Below are positions 38,110-50,300 of a DNA stretch of 64,000 nucleotides, in pieces. Source of the DNA: Erythrocercus mccallii (Eukaryota > Chordata > Aves > Passeriformes > Dicruridae); the NCBI GenBank assembly GCA_013397435.1, contig VZRG01002510.1:1-64000 (forward strand), given 5' to 3'. The position numbers were made by a program, and so were the translations under genes. The notes beneath the pieces are model-generated. The model was not told the origin of the DNA. It searched no databases and was given only the letters and a program-made list of their open reading frames with translations. Each line of letters opens with the position of its first letter. Position 1 is the stretch's first letter.

Positions 38110-39345
38110 GAATATGAAGGTGCACAGAGGACAGGAAGATTTGAGACAGTCAGCATGGCTGTCTTGCACCAACGGCAAGTCCTGCTGGACCAAGCGAGTG
38201 GCCACCTGTGACAGAGTGACTGCATCAGTGGGCAAGGGAACAGCTACTTGGACTCACCTATTTGGACTTCTGTAAGGCCTTTGGTCCCCCAAAACACCCT
38301 TCACCCCAAACTGGAGATATAACGGATGGACTCTTTGGCAGATGAGGAATTGGTTGGGTGGTTGCATACAGAGAGCAGTGGTCAATGGCACAACGTTCAG
38401 ATGGACATCAATGACAAGAGGCGTCCCTCAGGGGTCCATACTGAGACCGTATTGTTTAGTAGCTTCATCCGTGACAGACAGTGGGACTAAATGTACCCTC
38501 AGGAAACCTGCAAACAATACCAAGCTGTGTGGTGTGGCTGATATGCCTGAGGAATGGAATGTCATCCAGAAGGATCTGGACAAGACTGAGAAGTGGGCTC
38601 ATGGGAACCTCATCCAATGAGGCCAAGTGCAAGATCCTGAACCTGGGTTGGGACAAACCCTGGTATCAATACAGGCTGGCGATGAGGGAATTGGCAGCAG
38701 AAGTAATTACAGAAGAACTTGGAAATCCTTGTTTGAAAGCCAGCAATGTGTGCTTGCAGCCCAGAATGTATCCTCAGCTGCATCAAGAGCAACATGGCCA
38801 GTAGGCCAAGGGAGACCAACCAGTCTGCCCTTCTACTCCTCTGAGACCCCACCTGGGATGCTGCATCCAGCTCTGGAGTCCTCAGCACACAACAGACATA
38901 GACCCGTTGGAGCAAATCCAAAGGAGGGCCACAAAAATGATCAGCGGGCTGCAGCAGCTCTCCCATGAAGAAAGGCTGAAAGAGTTGGCATTGTTTAGCC
39001 TGGATAAGGATCTAGAGAGACCTGTTTGCCTTTGTTTAATACTGAAGAGGAGCTTACAAGACAGAGGAGGACAAACTTTTTACAAGGGCCTGCTATGACA
39101 AGAGGTAGTGGCTTTTAACTACAAGACAGTAGATTAAGACTAGATGTAAGAAATTAATTTTTTACAATGAGGGTGGTAAAACATTGGAACAGACTGCCCA
39201 GGGGTAGGAGATGCCTCATCCCTGGAAATATACACAGTCAAGCCGGACGTGGCTCTGATCTATTTGAAAATGTCTCTGCTTATTGCAGAGGAATTTGGAC
39301 TCGATGACATTTAAAGGTCCCTTCCAACCTAAACTACTCAAAGTC
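38110..39345 (+). mobile_element. CR1 LINE 3' portion, plus orientation
   Basis: About 1.2 kb of CR1. Recognisable pieces are 'gacagtcagcatggct' near 38146, the reverse transcriptase PQGSI box (GVPQGSILRPY at about 38420-38455), a decayed CLQPRMYPQL zone, LEQIQRRATKMISGLQQLSHEERLKELALFSL at 38907-39002, and the 3' terminal block near 39300-39340 ('aaaggtcccttccaacctaaa'). Multiple frameshifts show decay. It is antisense to UBE3A, inside its 5' intron. Confidence 0.92.
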
Positions 39346-39743
39346 TGTGGAAAAGAAAAAAAAAGTAATGCATTCCATATCAAGCAGTCAAGCAATACAT
39401 CAGTTCAAGTTGTCCTATATCAACTGTAACTGTAATCCACCTCTGAGCGACAGTCCCACTTTCTGTCATACTACATAAGATAAACATGAGTCTCAGAAGT
39501 AAATTACATTAGTACACAGAGCATGTTTTTAAAGTTATTTGAATGGATGCAAACAGCAACGCTTTTCAGTGAAAAGTACTGGGACAGCTACATACTGTGA
39601 ATGCCCCTTTCAAGCCACCAGAGCAAAAAAAACATAAATTCAAAGCTCTGCTTTGCTAACTAGAAGTTTCCCCTAAAAAACATATATACTTCTGTTCTAA
39701 GGAAATGCGAGTAGCTTCAAAAGAAGCAGATCACCCGTCTTAC

Positions 39744-39833
39744 CTAAGACAATGAAGTGAGGATCCAGAAGGAAGCCACCCATTTAGTTCCACTCAGCTG
39801 AACAACTGCAGCTTCTCCTAATTCTTCACCACT
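39744..39833 (-). other. UBE3A: Candidate 90-bp UBE3A 5'-UTR exon
   Basis: On the minus strand a strong acceptor (pyrimidine-rich run ending 'catgttttacag', AG at 39834-39835) precedes 90 bp that end in TCTTAG, followed by a near-perfect GTAAGACG donor. It is placed 4.2 kb from the promoter island and on the gene's strand, which suits a noncoding leader exon. It contains an ATG (39784-39782 region) that opens an upstream frame running through the donor. Evidence is splice-site quality and position. It could also be a spurious pair or belong to an alternative transcript. Confidence 0.5.
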
Positions 39834-42800
39834 CTGTAAAACATGGGTAAAGAACCATGCAGGACGGTAATGGAAAGAGTATTGGTAAAGACTGATTTCC
39901 ACCCCCTTCCTCCATTCTGCAGTTTGCATAATACAGGGAAGCAGGCTCAACCTATTAAAGTAAGTAAGAAGTAGTTAATGCTTCCTTTAAGAGATTCATT
40001 CATAAGAATATTTGTTAGACAGAACAATGGTAATATTTAATTTATAATGTAATTTTGCACCCAGGAAGTTACTTCATCAATAAGCTCTATCCCTCCTAAC
40101 CACAGGAAGGTGTAGCTATTCAAAAATAGCAATTTAAAGTGCTATTTAGTCAGATGTTACACTGCCAAACCTGAATCCTGGATCTCAACATTATTTGATT
40201 TTCATATTCTTCCTATGAAGTTATTTTCCTGAAGAAACGCGTCACCAGCTGGTGTAGTTACTGAAGTGGTGCTTCATTGCAAAATGTTACCTTTAGACTG
40301 TATTTGCTGGCTTTCTGCTAACCAACCAGATACATTACACACATTACTATTCCTATGAATCAGCTTTTTTTTTTTCCAAACTTTTATTCATGAGCAACAC
40401 AGCCTTATGAGGCCATCAGGCACTGCCTGTTAATACAAGAAGTTAAAGCAGTAAATGTTAAGGTCAAAGTATTTAAGGTGATAAAATTCACTTCAAACAT
40501 GAGATTTGTTCACTGCTGTTGTATCTGGGAATCACCTATTTAGCACAGCTTATAGAACTTCTGTGAGGGGGTAATTTTTTTTAACTCTAGATTTTTTCAT
40601 TACAGATCGTGATAGCAAATGTATTACTCTCCTTCCAGGTACAAATCAGAATTTGATTAGTGACAGAAAACCTTTTAAAGCTGCTTCTCTAAAAAATTCA
40701 CAGCCACCTTAAATACACTGGATACTTCAGAAAAATTGTAAAACACACCTCCTTTGTTTAAAAATCAATAGCAACTCATCAATTAGAGTAAAAACTTGGC
40801 CCACACTACCAGAAAGAAGATTGATGCTGGAAATGAGATCTATGCCTACATACTTTATGAATTCTGTTCTCTTTTCCCTCAATTGCATTTTCTATTTTTA
40901 AGAATTAGTGGCGTTCATCTTCAGGTGTATGAGTACACTGTATGAGTGAGGAGGGAGAAAAACAGTTCCTGCATTTAAAAGATGAATTCTCTCTGGACAT
41001 TCATTAAGTAAACTAAAACTGAAACTAACAGAGGGAGGAAAAGTAAATCTTTCCCAAGCAGCAAAAATTAGGATGGTGCATATTTACAAAAACATAAAAA
41101 TTTAATTAATTCCATGATAAATGTCATATCATGTACTATGCTATTTACTGTTTATAGAAAATGTTATATGTTAAAACATGTTCACAATTAAACATGTTTA
41201 TAACTTAAAACTCAACTCAAAGGTATTTCTACCCCCATTATTTATCTGGTTAAGCAGAACCTGTGAATTCCAAGAACTAGTGAAGACTATGTCAACAAAG
41301 GACATAACCATAATGAAACAAGCATGATTTTACACTGTATGTGCTGGGTCCTGGTGGTACACATGACATTTTATACTTTCAAAAGAGAAGTTAAATGACA
41401 TGAAAAAGAACCTGGTTTATTTTCTCAAGTTGATTAAAACAATCAGGGACAATTTCCAGGTGCTCTAACAGGGACTCCAACAGGCTGAGAACATCCTTAG
41501 GCATATTCAACACATACCCACAGTTTTCAATTCCATTCACAAAAGAATCATCGTTCCCATGTTTTTAAACAGCAGCAGCAATTAATAAAAAAGAAAAGAT
41601 CAGAAGTCTTGTTTGTTATTAAAAAAAAGAATCAAACCCACACAACTTTAGAGTTCTGAAGAGGACTTGGACTGAGAAATCTAGGCTTTAAAACATACTG
41701 CTGTTCAAGTCTGACTTTTTTTACAAAGTCACAGAACCATACCCTGAAATAAACCCTAACAAATCAAACGTTCTAGCTTGGTGCTTCTACTTCTATATTC
41801 TTGGGAGATGCTCAGGACACTCCAATGAGGAGAAATAGCAAATACCTCTAATAAACAAAATGAACAACTTAATTCCAGCAGGGAAGATGCTACATTAAAT
41901 AGCAAACATCAGAGTGGAATGGAAGGTATTTGTAAAAGAGAGATGAAGGAAGCACCTGTAATATCATACAGAAATAATATCAATTAAAAGTATCAGCTCT
42001 TTAAATGTACGTAGTGGAGTAGGTTTTATTTCACTATTTTTTTGTATTGAGTTGACAGAATGATACTGCACTACAAACCGCATCTGTTTTAAATGACAAA
42101 CACCTGATAGTTTTCTATGCATATCCATATCAATTTAGCAATAAACATTTCATACTTTCAATTCAATATACTCAAACTGAATTTTGCCATATTTTCAAAT
42201 TTCTAAAAGGTACCTTCAACCGTTTCCACAATGAAAGGGCACAGCTATTCAGAGCCAACATCTAACCCAAGCAGTTTGTGAGAACTGTAAGCCCATTTTC
42301 CAACAGTTTTCATTCTTATCAAATAGTAAATCTCTCACTATCGCCATCATTTTCCCTCTCCCATCATAAGTGTCTAACAAGACACTACAACTCAGAGCAT
42401 GGCTTTTTCCTTAGCAGGTAATCTCTCTAACTATTTGCATGAATTAGAAACTTAATCTTATCTTTTAGACCTCTCCTTTTCAAACCAGTCGGCTAGCCAA
42501 AAAAAAAAAGAGAAAGAAGAGAAGATAAATTAACAATACAATCACGTAGGTCTTACTTTGTTAAGAAATCAAAGCTAAATACGAGTACAATTTTCCACTG
42601 TGAAACTTTCTGCTAGACATGCAAGAAGCATGGTTAAAACTACTCTGAGAAGCTGATTTCTCACAGGGCTTCAGGTTTTCAGACTCTTGCTGAAGCAGGT
42701 AAGTTTCCATATAGACAGAGGGACAATCCCCTAAGTGATGTGTACGACACATGCTTAGTTCCAGATTTAGACCAACACATTACACAGAAGGAAACATAAA

Positions 42801-43189
42801 CAAGTATTTCCATTAACTGGAGAAAAAAGAAATAACTACAAGTCTGTAAATTACAGGTTCTTGTAACGTAAAGGACAATTGTGAAACATGTTTTGTTTCT
42901 TAAGCAGTAGTAACTTCTGAATGACCACAACATATCATCTTAGACATCTGATTTACACATCAACAATGAACTGTAACATCTCTTCACAAAAATATTATAG
43001 GTATGCTTAAAAATTGAAGCCCAGAAAGTCCTGCAGTGAGGAGCGACAGATCACATGCATCAGCAAGGCAGCCTGCTCACAGGTTCAGATCCAACTCTTC
43101 AGACTGGGCAGAAGGTAACACAAGCGAGTGATCGGACGCACTTTGTCAAACAGGCCTTGGCCACTAGTTAAGAGACCCTCGCAGTACTT
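39834..43189 (-). other. UBE3A first-intron segment, nothing recognised
   Basis: About 3.3 kb of A+T-rich sequence between the candidate leader exon and the CpG island. No transposon or exon I can support. Confidence 0.5.
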
Positions 43190-43799
43190 CCCACTCCGGC
43201 AGTCGGCCGCGCCGACGGCAACGAGCCGTCCCATGCCCACAGCAGCCCCGAAGAGTAGTCACCAAACCGGGAAAAACTGAGGCAGAGGCAGGCTGGGTTC
43301 ACCCAAGGTCGCCCAGCGAGCCCGGTCTCCCCGGGGGACGGGAGAAGCTCGGAGCCACCCACCCGCCTGGCCTTCCCGGGGCGGCCCCGCACCCATGTGT
43401 CTCACGGAAGGACAGTACCCCCAGGGCTGCCGCCTTCCCCTCCCCGGCGCGGAGGAGCTGGCAGGGCCGCCTCCCTCCCCTGCAGGGCCAGCGTGAGCCG
43501 GGCGCCATCCCCGCTCCCGGCCCTGCGCAGCGCCCACACCGACCTGGGCACCTCGGCTGCTGCTCCTGGGCGCTCCCGCCGCCACTGCCGCCCGGCTCAT
43601 GCGGGGGCCGCGCCGCACTCGGGGCCGGGCCGCGGGCGAGGAGGAGGCGCCGCCGCTGCTGCTGCTGGTACAGCCGGAGCCGCGGCCTGGCGGGAGGGGA
43701 AGGAGAAGCGGGCGGGCGGGCGGACGGGCCGGGCCGGGCGGATGCGTCTCCTCCTCCTGCTCCTGTGTCGACCGGGCCGCGCTCAGCGCGAGTCCCGCA

Positions 43800-43809
43800 C
43801 CTCCATCTT
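43800..43809 (-). promoter_or_regulatory. YY1-like motif (AAGATGGAGG)
   Basis: The minus strand reads CCCAAGATGGAGGTG, close to the YY1 consensus AAnATGGCGGC with one change. It has the same orientation as UBE3A transcription. Confidence 0.45.
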
Positions 43810-43930
43810 GGGACAACGCGGATGTCGGCGCGGCGCAGGCTCGGGGCGCGCGGGGGGGGGCGCGCGGGAAGGAGGGAGGGAGAGAAGGAGGGAGGACCGG
43901 CCGTGTCCCGGCGTGCAGCGCGGGCGGGGG

Positions 43931-43960
43931 CGAGGCGAGGCGAGGCGAGGCGGCGGCGGC
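43931..43960. repeat. Short (CGAGG)4 / (CGG)3 tandem in the CpG island
   Basis: Four exact copies of a 5-bp unit followed by three CGG triplets. This is a short GC microsatellite close to the presumed first exon and likely length-variable. Confidence 0.85.
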
Positions 43961-44058
43961 GCGCTACCCACCGCGGGCAACCATAGAGAGCTGCCGGGCC
44001 GCACCTTCCGGCCGTGTGCACTCGCGGCGGTGCCCAGCGGAAGAGTGGAGCAGTGGCG

Positions 44059-44076
44059 GCGCCTGCGCGCCTGCGC
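44059..44076. promoter_or_regulatory. Two overlapping NRF1-like sites
   Basis: GCGCCTGCGC occurs twice with a 2-bp overlap, matching the NRF1 consensus GCGCnTGCGC. NRF1 is a common activator at CpG-island promoters. The sites lie next to the YY1-like motif. Confidence 0.6.
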
Positions 44077-44089
44077 GCGCGAGGTGGAG

Positions 44090-44100
44090 GCCGCCATGTT
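44090..44100 (-). promoter_or_regulatory. YY1-like motif (AACATGGCGGC)
   Basis: The minus strand matches the YY1 consensus AAnATGGCGGC exactly and points in the direction of UBE3A transcription. Such sites commonly lie within the first few dozen bases of a transcript, which is a hint to the start position. Confidence 0.6.
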
Positions 44101-44162
44101 GGAAGAGGGCAGCGCGGGGCAGGGGTGGCGGACGGGCGCGCGAGGTGGGGCGGGGTTGGGGA

Positions 44163-44173
44163 TGCGCATGCGC
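44163..44173. promoter_or_regulatory. Palindromic NRF1-like site (TGCGCATGCGC)
   Basis: Near-ideal NRF1 palindrome at the upstream edge of the island, about 90 bp from the other NRF1-like pair. Confidence 0.65.
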
Positions 44174-44243
44174 TCGCGCAGGGTGCTGGGGGCGACCCGC
44201 GGGAGGGGCGGTGTGAGGCAACGGGGGAGTGGGTGCCGGGTAC

Positions 44244-44360
44244 GGCTGTACATACGCATATACATACACATACGGACATATACGTATACACAGACGTATA
44301 CAAACACATACACATGGGTGCACACGCGCATACGTGCTGACCCACACACAGACGCCCACA
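44244..44360. repeat. TACACA/TACATA-type alternating purine-pyrimidine microsatellite
   Basis: An imperfect run of CATACA, TATACG and CACACA units just upstream of the promoter island. The alternating purine/pyrimidine pattern is the kind that can adopt Z-DNA under negative supercoiling. Confidence 0.85.
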
Positions 44361-47300
44361 GGTGCCCAGCCGCGCACACAGCCCTGGAGGCCGGCGGGCA
44401 GCTCAGGGACTGGTGGCACAGCAAGGCGCCATCGCTGCTGTGCACAAGGAGAGTGACCGCCACTAGCTCTGAGTCCCTCAGCAGGTCCCCACCAGAGTCC
44501 AGCCTGTCCAGCAGGCTCTATGGCAGCCCGCCCAGGGTTTATCGGGTTTAATCTGGGCAGGGAGCCATGGCCGACTGGCAGAAGAAAGCAGTGGAAGGGG
44601 AGCGGCCGGTGACCTCTGGAGGGGAGCCCATGCTGGAGCCATGTGTCAGCGAAGGCATGAGAAGACCGGCAGTGCCCGGCCTGGCCGGCCCTGCCGTGTC
44701 TGGCCCCTCCCAGGCAAGGGAGGAGGGGACGGGGAGACCGAGGGCTGGGTGACGCGTAGGTGGCAAAGCATAGGGGCAGCGTTGCTGTCCCAGCCTGCAG
44801 CGCTGGGCAGAGCGCCACCACGGTGTAAATTTAGGTCATCAAATGCCTGGTGTTATTCAAACCTTGCACCCTGCGGGCCTCAGAAGGCAGAGCTGACTGG
44901 TGGGGCTGGAAGGGTCGGGGACTGGGACCCGGGGATGCAACCGAAGGGTGAGCAACAAACCCTCCGGTCCTGTGCAGCCTGGCGTGACACCTGGCTCTCT
45001 CCTCTGCCCCATGCATAATTGTTCCCTTGCCTCTTGGGCCACTCCTTTCCTTACCCTACCCACACTCGGGCCTACGCGTGGCAAGTACACTTTTTGTGTG
45101 ATGTTAAAAGCACGAGTAAAAGTCATGTTTCGGCAGGTGAATGTTAAGAACAGTTTGATCAAATAATTTTAAAACTGGGCAATGCATACAAGATTTTGCT
45201 TTTTTTGGATATTGACTTTTTTAAGCTTTAAATGTGTGGAGCTACAAGCATAGGAGGGAAGGAGTAAGTAGGAAAAAAAAAAGGAGAATAGATCTGACTC
45301 TTCTACATTAAAGGCAATTAAATAGAGGTGCTTCTATCCTGGTAGAGTGTATGGGTTTTTTTGTTTTGTTTTGTTTTAAAAAGTATAGGCTAGAAATGTG
45401 GATAGTTCTTAAATGTTAGAATAAAGTATTAAAACAATAAACACAAATTCTCAAAAGTATGATACTAAAGCCAAGTTCTGGGCTAGGAAATAGATGTTTA
45501 AGAGGACACACCTTCTTGGGCACAATTTTGCAAGACCGATTGTACTTGTTGCAGGGTAATAGCTGCTAAGACCAGTGGACTCAAATGGCATTATTACAAA
45601 CCAGTGCAGAGGGTCCTGGTACTTGCAGAGGACATGGTGGGCAGATGTATCATTGAAATATTAAGACATTCTTGTACTTCAGTGTGGTCTGAAAGCAGGG
45701 TACATTGCTGTGTTCAGATGGACATCGGTAATCATCTAAAAATAATACACTGGCATGAACACAGCCTTCTGCATCTGGAAGCTCTCTCCCACATAGTAGC
45801 AAAACCTGCCAACTTTCATGTATTAAAATTTCAGAATCATGCCAAAGTTTATTGTACCATGATCTTTCCTGTTACCTCAGAAATAGTAATATTGAAAAAT
45901 CTGCATCTGGAAAACGCACTGGCTTGCTACTTTTCCCTTGCTCTGTTACAACACCCACATGTCCAGTCCTTATCTCCTGCTTGACTGTAAGGATGCTATG
46001 GGGAAACGTTACAAGTTGAAACAAGTAAACATCTTCTTCTCCTTTCTTACCTACAGAGCCTTCTCTTCTCAGCTCAGGCTGGCCAGGCATTATTTGTTTT
46101 TGGTGTATTTATGCTGGCTGTTCCCTGTCTGGAAGTTCTTGCTCTTACTGTGTCTCAGAATAATCTCCCAGAGTTTCAGGTGATGCTGCTCAGCTGTATC
46201 CTCCTTGATCTCCGTAGCTCAGATTCCCTTTCCTGCAGCCCTTGGGGACCTCTCACGAGCACTGCGATTATTGAGAGATAACAGAAGGTGGCCTCACATT
46301 GACATTGGGCAGCTCTGCTTGTGTCATCACTTGCCATCTGATCCCAGTTTACCTAGGTAGTCTCTGACTTGATGCTCCTCATTCGAGAACAGCATCTTTC
46401 TCCCTCAAGCTTTACTACTCTCCATAAGGATCTGGGAGCTCTAAGACTACACCATGCCAGTAGTGATGGCACTGATGTACTCTTTTCTGTATCCCATGCC
46501 GCTGGTGCTTTGTCCCATTAAGGAGCAGTGCCATAACTTCCTTAGTCCTCTTTTTGCTGCTGATATACCTACCGATGCTTTTATTTGTCCTTCACATCCC
46601 TCACCTGTTTCAACTCCTGTTTAACTCCGGCCTTAACAGTTTTATCCCTGCATACTCAGGCGATGGTACTAAAGACCTGCCTGGAATTTACAGCAGTCAG
46701 TCATTGCATGGAAGCTGTCTCCATAACTTTTGTCAAGACGTTGGGTCATCTTATTTCCTTACAGCAGAAAAGACCAGTATCCAAGATAGAAACACAATTG
46801 ATTTATATGATGATGGTGTTTTTAAACCTTCTGTGTTTCCAAATAGACACTCTTTTGGGTTTTTTGACCATTGGAGACCATCAATTGCAATTTTTTCCAT
46901 GGATTGCAATCCTGAGATCTTGTCCCATGTTAGGAATGCGCAGTTCATAACCCATCTCTTCTCTGAGGTAATATAGTTTAGATGTGTCACAGGTTTTCTT
47001 CTGAAGAAACCAATGCAATTATGAGGAAGGGACAGATGATAACTGACAGGAAATGTGGAGGATGGATCAAGCTGATGTGGATCCTGGTGGTTACTTATTG
47101 CACTGGCTAGATGCAGAGGTAAGGGAAGAAGACTTTTCTGAAAAAGACACAGGTGTGAAAAGACACACCTTTCCTTCTGTTTTGAGACGTGGGACAAATC
47201 ACATCAGCAGAGGACAGGCAAAGAATGATACATTAAGGAATATACCCCAAACTAATTGCAGTATAGCAGTGTTGCATGGATGACAAAGCTGCATGATAGA

Positions 47301-50300
47301 TTTCATTTTGATTCTGCTGGGACAAGTTGCCATTTTGGGGGAAATACTAGATCACTTTTAGGTTTTTTAGTGTGTGCTTGGGGCTTTTTTTTTTTTAGTT
47401 TGAGATAGCATGACTGGTAGTAGACTAACTGTGGCCATTGGTGTGCCTAAGTTGCTTGTGTTACAGTGGGGATGATTGTATTTTCCCTCCTCTTTTAAGT
47501 ATGTTACATATTCTGAAGTGATGAGATACTAGGGTACATAAATGCTTTTGCTGCCATGAGTGCTTTCAGCTACTTTACATTGATATTGCCAGCTGCTGGA
47601 AAGCAACTGGATCTGCCCAGCTGAGCCAGCTCTGAATTTGGAGAAATGTGACTGGAACGCCCAGTGGAAAAGCCACCACTCCCTCCCTGCTTCCTTGCTA
47701 ATCCCTGCAACTCTAGGGCCTGGGTATGCACTGCAGCTGAGGACAACAAATTGTTTGACTGCCTTTTGCAGTGATCCCTTCACAGAGCAGGCTTTGGTGA
47801 GATGCTTCAATTACTTTATTGAAGTTATGCTTGGTAAAAAAAGTAAAAATCAACTATTATTGCTGATCGCTTGGTCATGAAGTGGAAGTCCAGAAGCAAA
47901 TCTGGTTTTAACATTCTGAATTTTTTTAACTGCTGGAGGGAACAAATACAACTTGTCTCATAGACAAGTTGTATGGAATAGGCAGTGGTTCCCAGCAGGA
48001 GGAAGACTTTAAAAATAGAATCCCAAGCCTCATTCACAATTTACTTATGATGCTGGAGAAATGCCATTGTGAACCAAATCGGCTGCATATTAATTTCAGT
48101 AATGTTGATATCTCACTTCAGAACGTTGTAGCAAATAGTTTCCTATTGTAAACATACACAGAGTGCTGTGTGTGTTCTGTTCTCATTTAATTTGAAAACC
48201 CCAATACAAATGGTTTGATAATACTTTTTTTGGCATTCATTTCAAATAGTGATATGAGTGAAAATTAGATTGTGAAGCTCTGTAAGTGTACCCGTTAGGT
48301 GATAGGGGTGCACTGAAGTGTACCAAGACTTTGTGAGTCAAGTCAAATGCTTCAGCATCCCTTTGGAGATAAAATGATAAGGGACAGGAAAAGATCATCT
48401 GTGATGGAATGACATACTGAAGTTTTGAGTTAGAGCTTAGTCTGGGCAACTGAGAGATTCAAGAAATCCCCTTTATGCGGGCATTTCTGAAGGGCTATGC
48501 ATACTTCTGAGTCCTGAAAAGCATACTTGTTCTCTCCACACAAATAGATGGACTGGTCCCTTGGTTAAGCTGTGATGTGGTTCATGTCATCTTGAAGTGG
48601 CTCCCATTTCTGAAAACTTATCTGAATCAAGGTTGTTTCAGTTCCTCCCTGTGAGCTGAGGGAGGTTTCACGATTCATTTCCTGAAATAAGCTTTTCAGG
48701 GAGAGTCTTGTTTCCCTGAATGCTTTACCCAGCCCCGTGGCCTCTGGAAGGAAATAGGGTGAAAGGAGACACAGCTCACATGCTCCTCTTTGTCTCCAAG
48801 TCCAATGTACCATCTTTCTGCAAACTTTCCACTTAGGTCTTCCAGTCTTCTTGAAGATGGAGCAGAATATTGGCATTTCCGTTCTTTCTCAGGGGGTGAG
48901 AGGTCTGTGGTTTGCTGCAGGTCTTTGTTGGATTTCCATTGGTCACCTGTACACATGAACTGGAAATGTTCTTTTTTTGGCCATGCTGCAGTTTGTTTTG
49001 GGTTTTTTTTGCCTTTTTGCTTGCTGCTGTGCTGTATTACATGTTTCTGCATTCACAGTCTGGCTCTGATTCCTGACGTACCTGTTTTTGGAAAGAAGTC
49101 TTGAGCAGTTGTAGCTGTGAAAGATGCTTAGGAGCAATGATTTTGTTTACTCAGAGATTTTGGGGACACATCTTGGTATGTTTTGCAGCACTCAACACAG
49201 CTGAAGCTGCCTTACATTACATAGCTATGCAGGTTTGGACTAGCCATTGTTTTGGTTGTACAAGAGGAGCCTGACTGACAGCTGTTTTTCTGACCACATG
49301 CCTACATTTTTTCCCAAGATATATATAGAAGTCTGATTTGCTGACCAGAGCAAAATGGCTTTGTGGAATTAATATGACATGCTTCATAATGCTTGGAAGG
49401 ATGCAGACAACTGCATTTATAAACCTGCCATGGCTAAAATATCTATATATCTATATATATCTGACAATCAATCCCAATGCAAACATGTTTTGCTAAAAAA
49501 GGGACCATGTAGCGCCTAGTTGTAATGTTGCTTTTAAGACAAAGCACTCTATTTTTCCAAGAGAACTTGTGTCATGCCAGAAACCCACTTTATCGTTGGG
49601 TTATCCTACACAGTGACAAATTCAATTTATTACTTTTTTTCTTCTTTGGAATTTTAATGTCATAATTACTTTCCTATTTAAACAGCTCATTCCTTGAATG
49701 CAGAGTATGGTTTGGTTATTAGCACTGCAGTGGCACCTTGGTGAAATCAGGTTCAACCAGCTCTCCATATTTTTTCCAGTCAATAAATGATTTTTAAAAG
49801 GTCATCATGACAATTGAAAAGCTGAAGGCTCAGGTAATTAGCATCATATGCAACTTTCTCCATCCAGTATTTTATAAGCTGCTTTACTATTACTGTTGTC
49901 TGGGGAGGTTTTAATTTGAAAAGGGCACTCGCAAGGGGTGCCTGCATGAAGATGAAACCTTATTTAGCTTGAGAAGAAATACCATCAGCCACAGCTCCAA
50001 CATCTCTTGTCTTAGGTGCAAGAGGGTGTTAGAAGAGAAGCCCATCTCCTGTCCTGTCCTCTGCATCAGTACTCATTTTACTGTAGATGTTGCCACTGCA
50101 GTTCACACTAGCTACAGCTACACACCAAGGTCAACCTCCTGTAGCTCTAAGGACCTATCCTGCAGTATGACCTTACTCTAAAGGTAGAATGTACAGCTCA
50201 CAACATTTCTTCATCAGTGTGTAAACGTCAGATGCTTGGCTGGCTACCCCTTTCAGGAAAACAAGAGTGATGGGGAAGAAGATGGAGAGCTGAAGCTGTT

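Larger units (their letters stand above)
1..44100 (-). other. UBE3A: UBE3A transcription unit, 5' half (3' end outside window)
   Basis: Four coding exons on the minus strand encode the N-terminal and central parts of E6-AP. Their joints have consistent phases: the initiator exon ends two bases into a codon, the 45-bp exon also ends two bases in, the AZUL exon ends one base in, and the large exon ends on a codon boundary. The sum is 1632 nt or 544 codons, close to what precedes the HECT lobe in the human protein. The family transfers ubiquitin from an E2 via a HECT cysteine, and in mammals it is known for p53 degradation with viral E6 and for Angelman syndrome. Transcription presumably starts in the CpG island near 44.0-44.1 kb. 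That end point is an inference from motifs. The HECT exons were searched for on the minus strand below 7320 by eye and not found. Confidence 0.9.
43190..44230. promoter_or_regulatory. UBE3A: CpG island, presumed UBE3A promoter and first exon
   Basis: About 1 kb of very high G+C with dense CpG in an otherwise A+T-rich window, upstream of all UBE3A exons and correctly placed for its 5' end. It contains NRF1-like sites (44059-44076 and 44163-44173), a YY1-like site in minus orientation (44090-44100), a second YY1-like site (43800-43809) and an ETS-like GCGGAAG near 44038. YY1 motifs of this kind usually sit just downstream of the start and point with transcription, so the start is likely near or above 44.1 kb and the first exon extends toward 43.8 or 43.5 kb. 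I cannot fix its donor: GGAG/GTGCGG near 43798 and CCAG/GTCGGT near 43546 are options. Long open frames on both strands here are composition artefacts. Bidirectional activity is possible. Confidence 0.85.

Noticed and set aside
43299..44551. Long open frames on both strands across the CpG island (up to 384 codons plus, 348 codons minus)
   Set aside because: Arg/Gly/Ala/Pro-rich translations in all frames are expected from very high G+C. No domain is visible, and frames on opposite strands overlap each other and the promoter motifs.
45604..46976. Plus-strand open frames of 126 and 140 codons upstream of UBE3A
   Set aside because: No motif, family resemblance or splice context. Lengths like this arise by chance in 20 kb of six-frame sequence.
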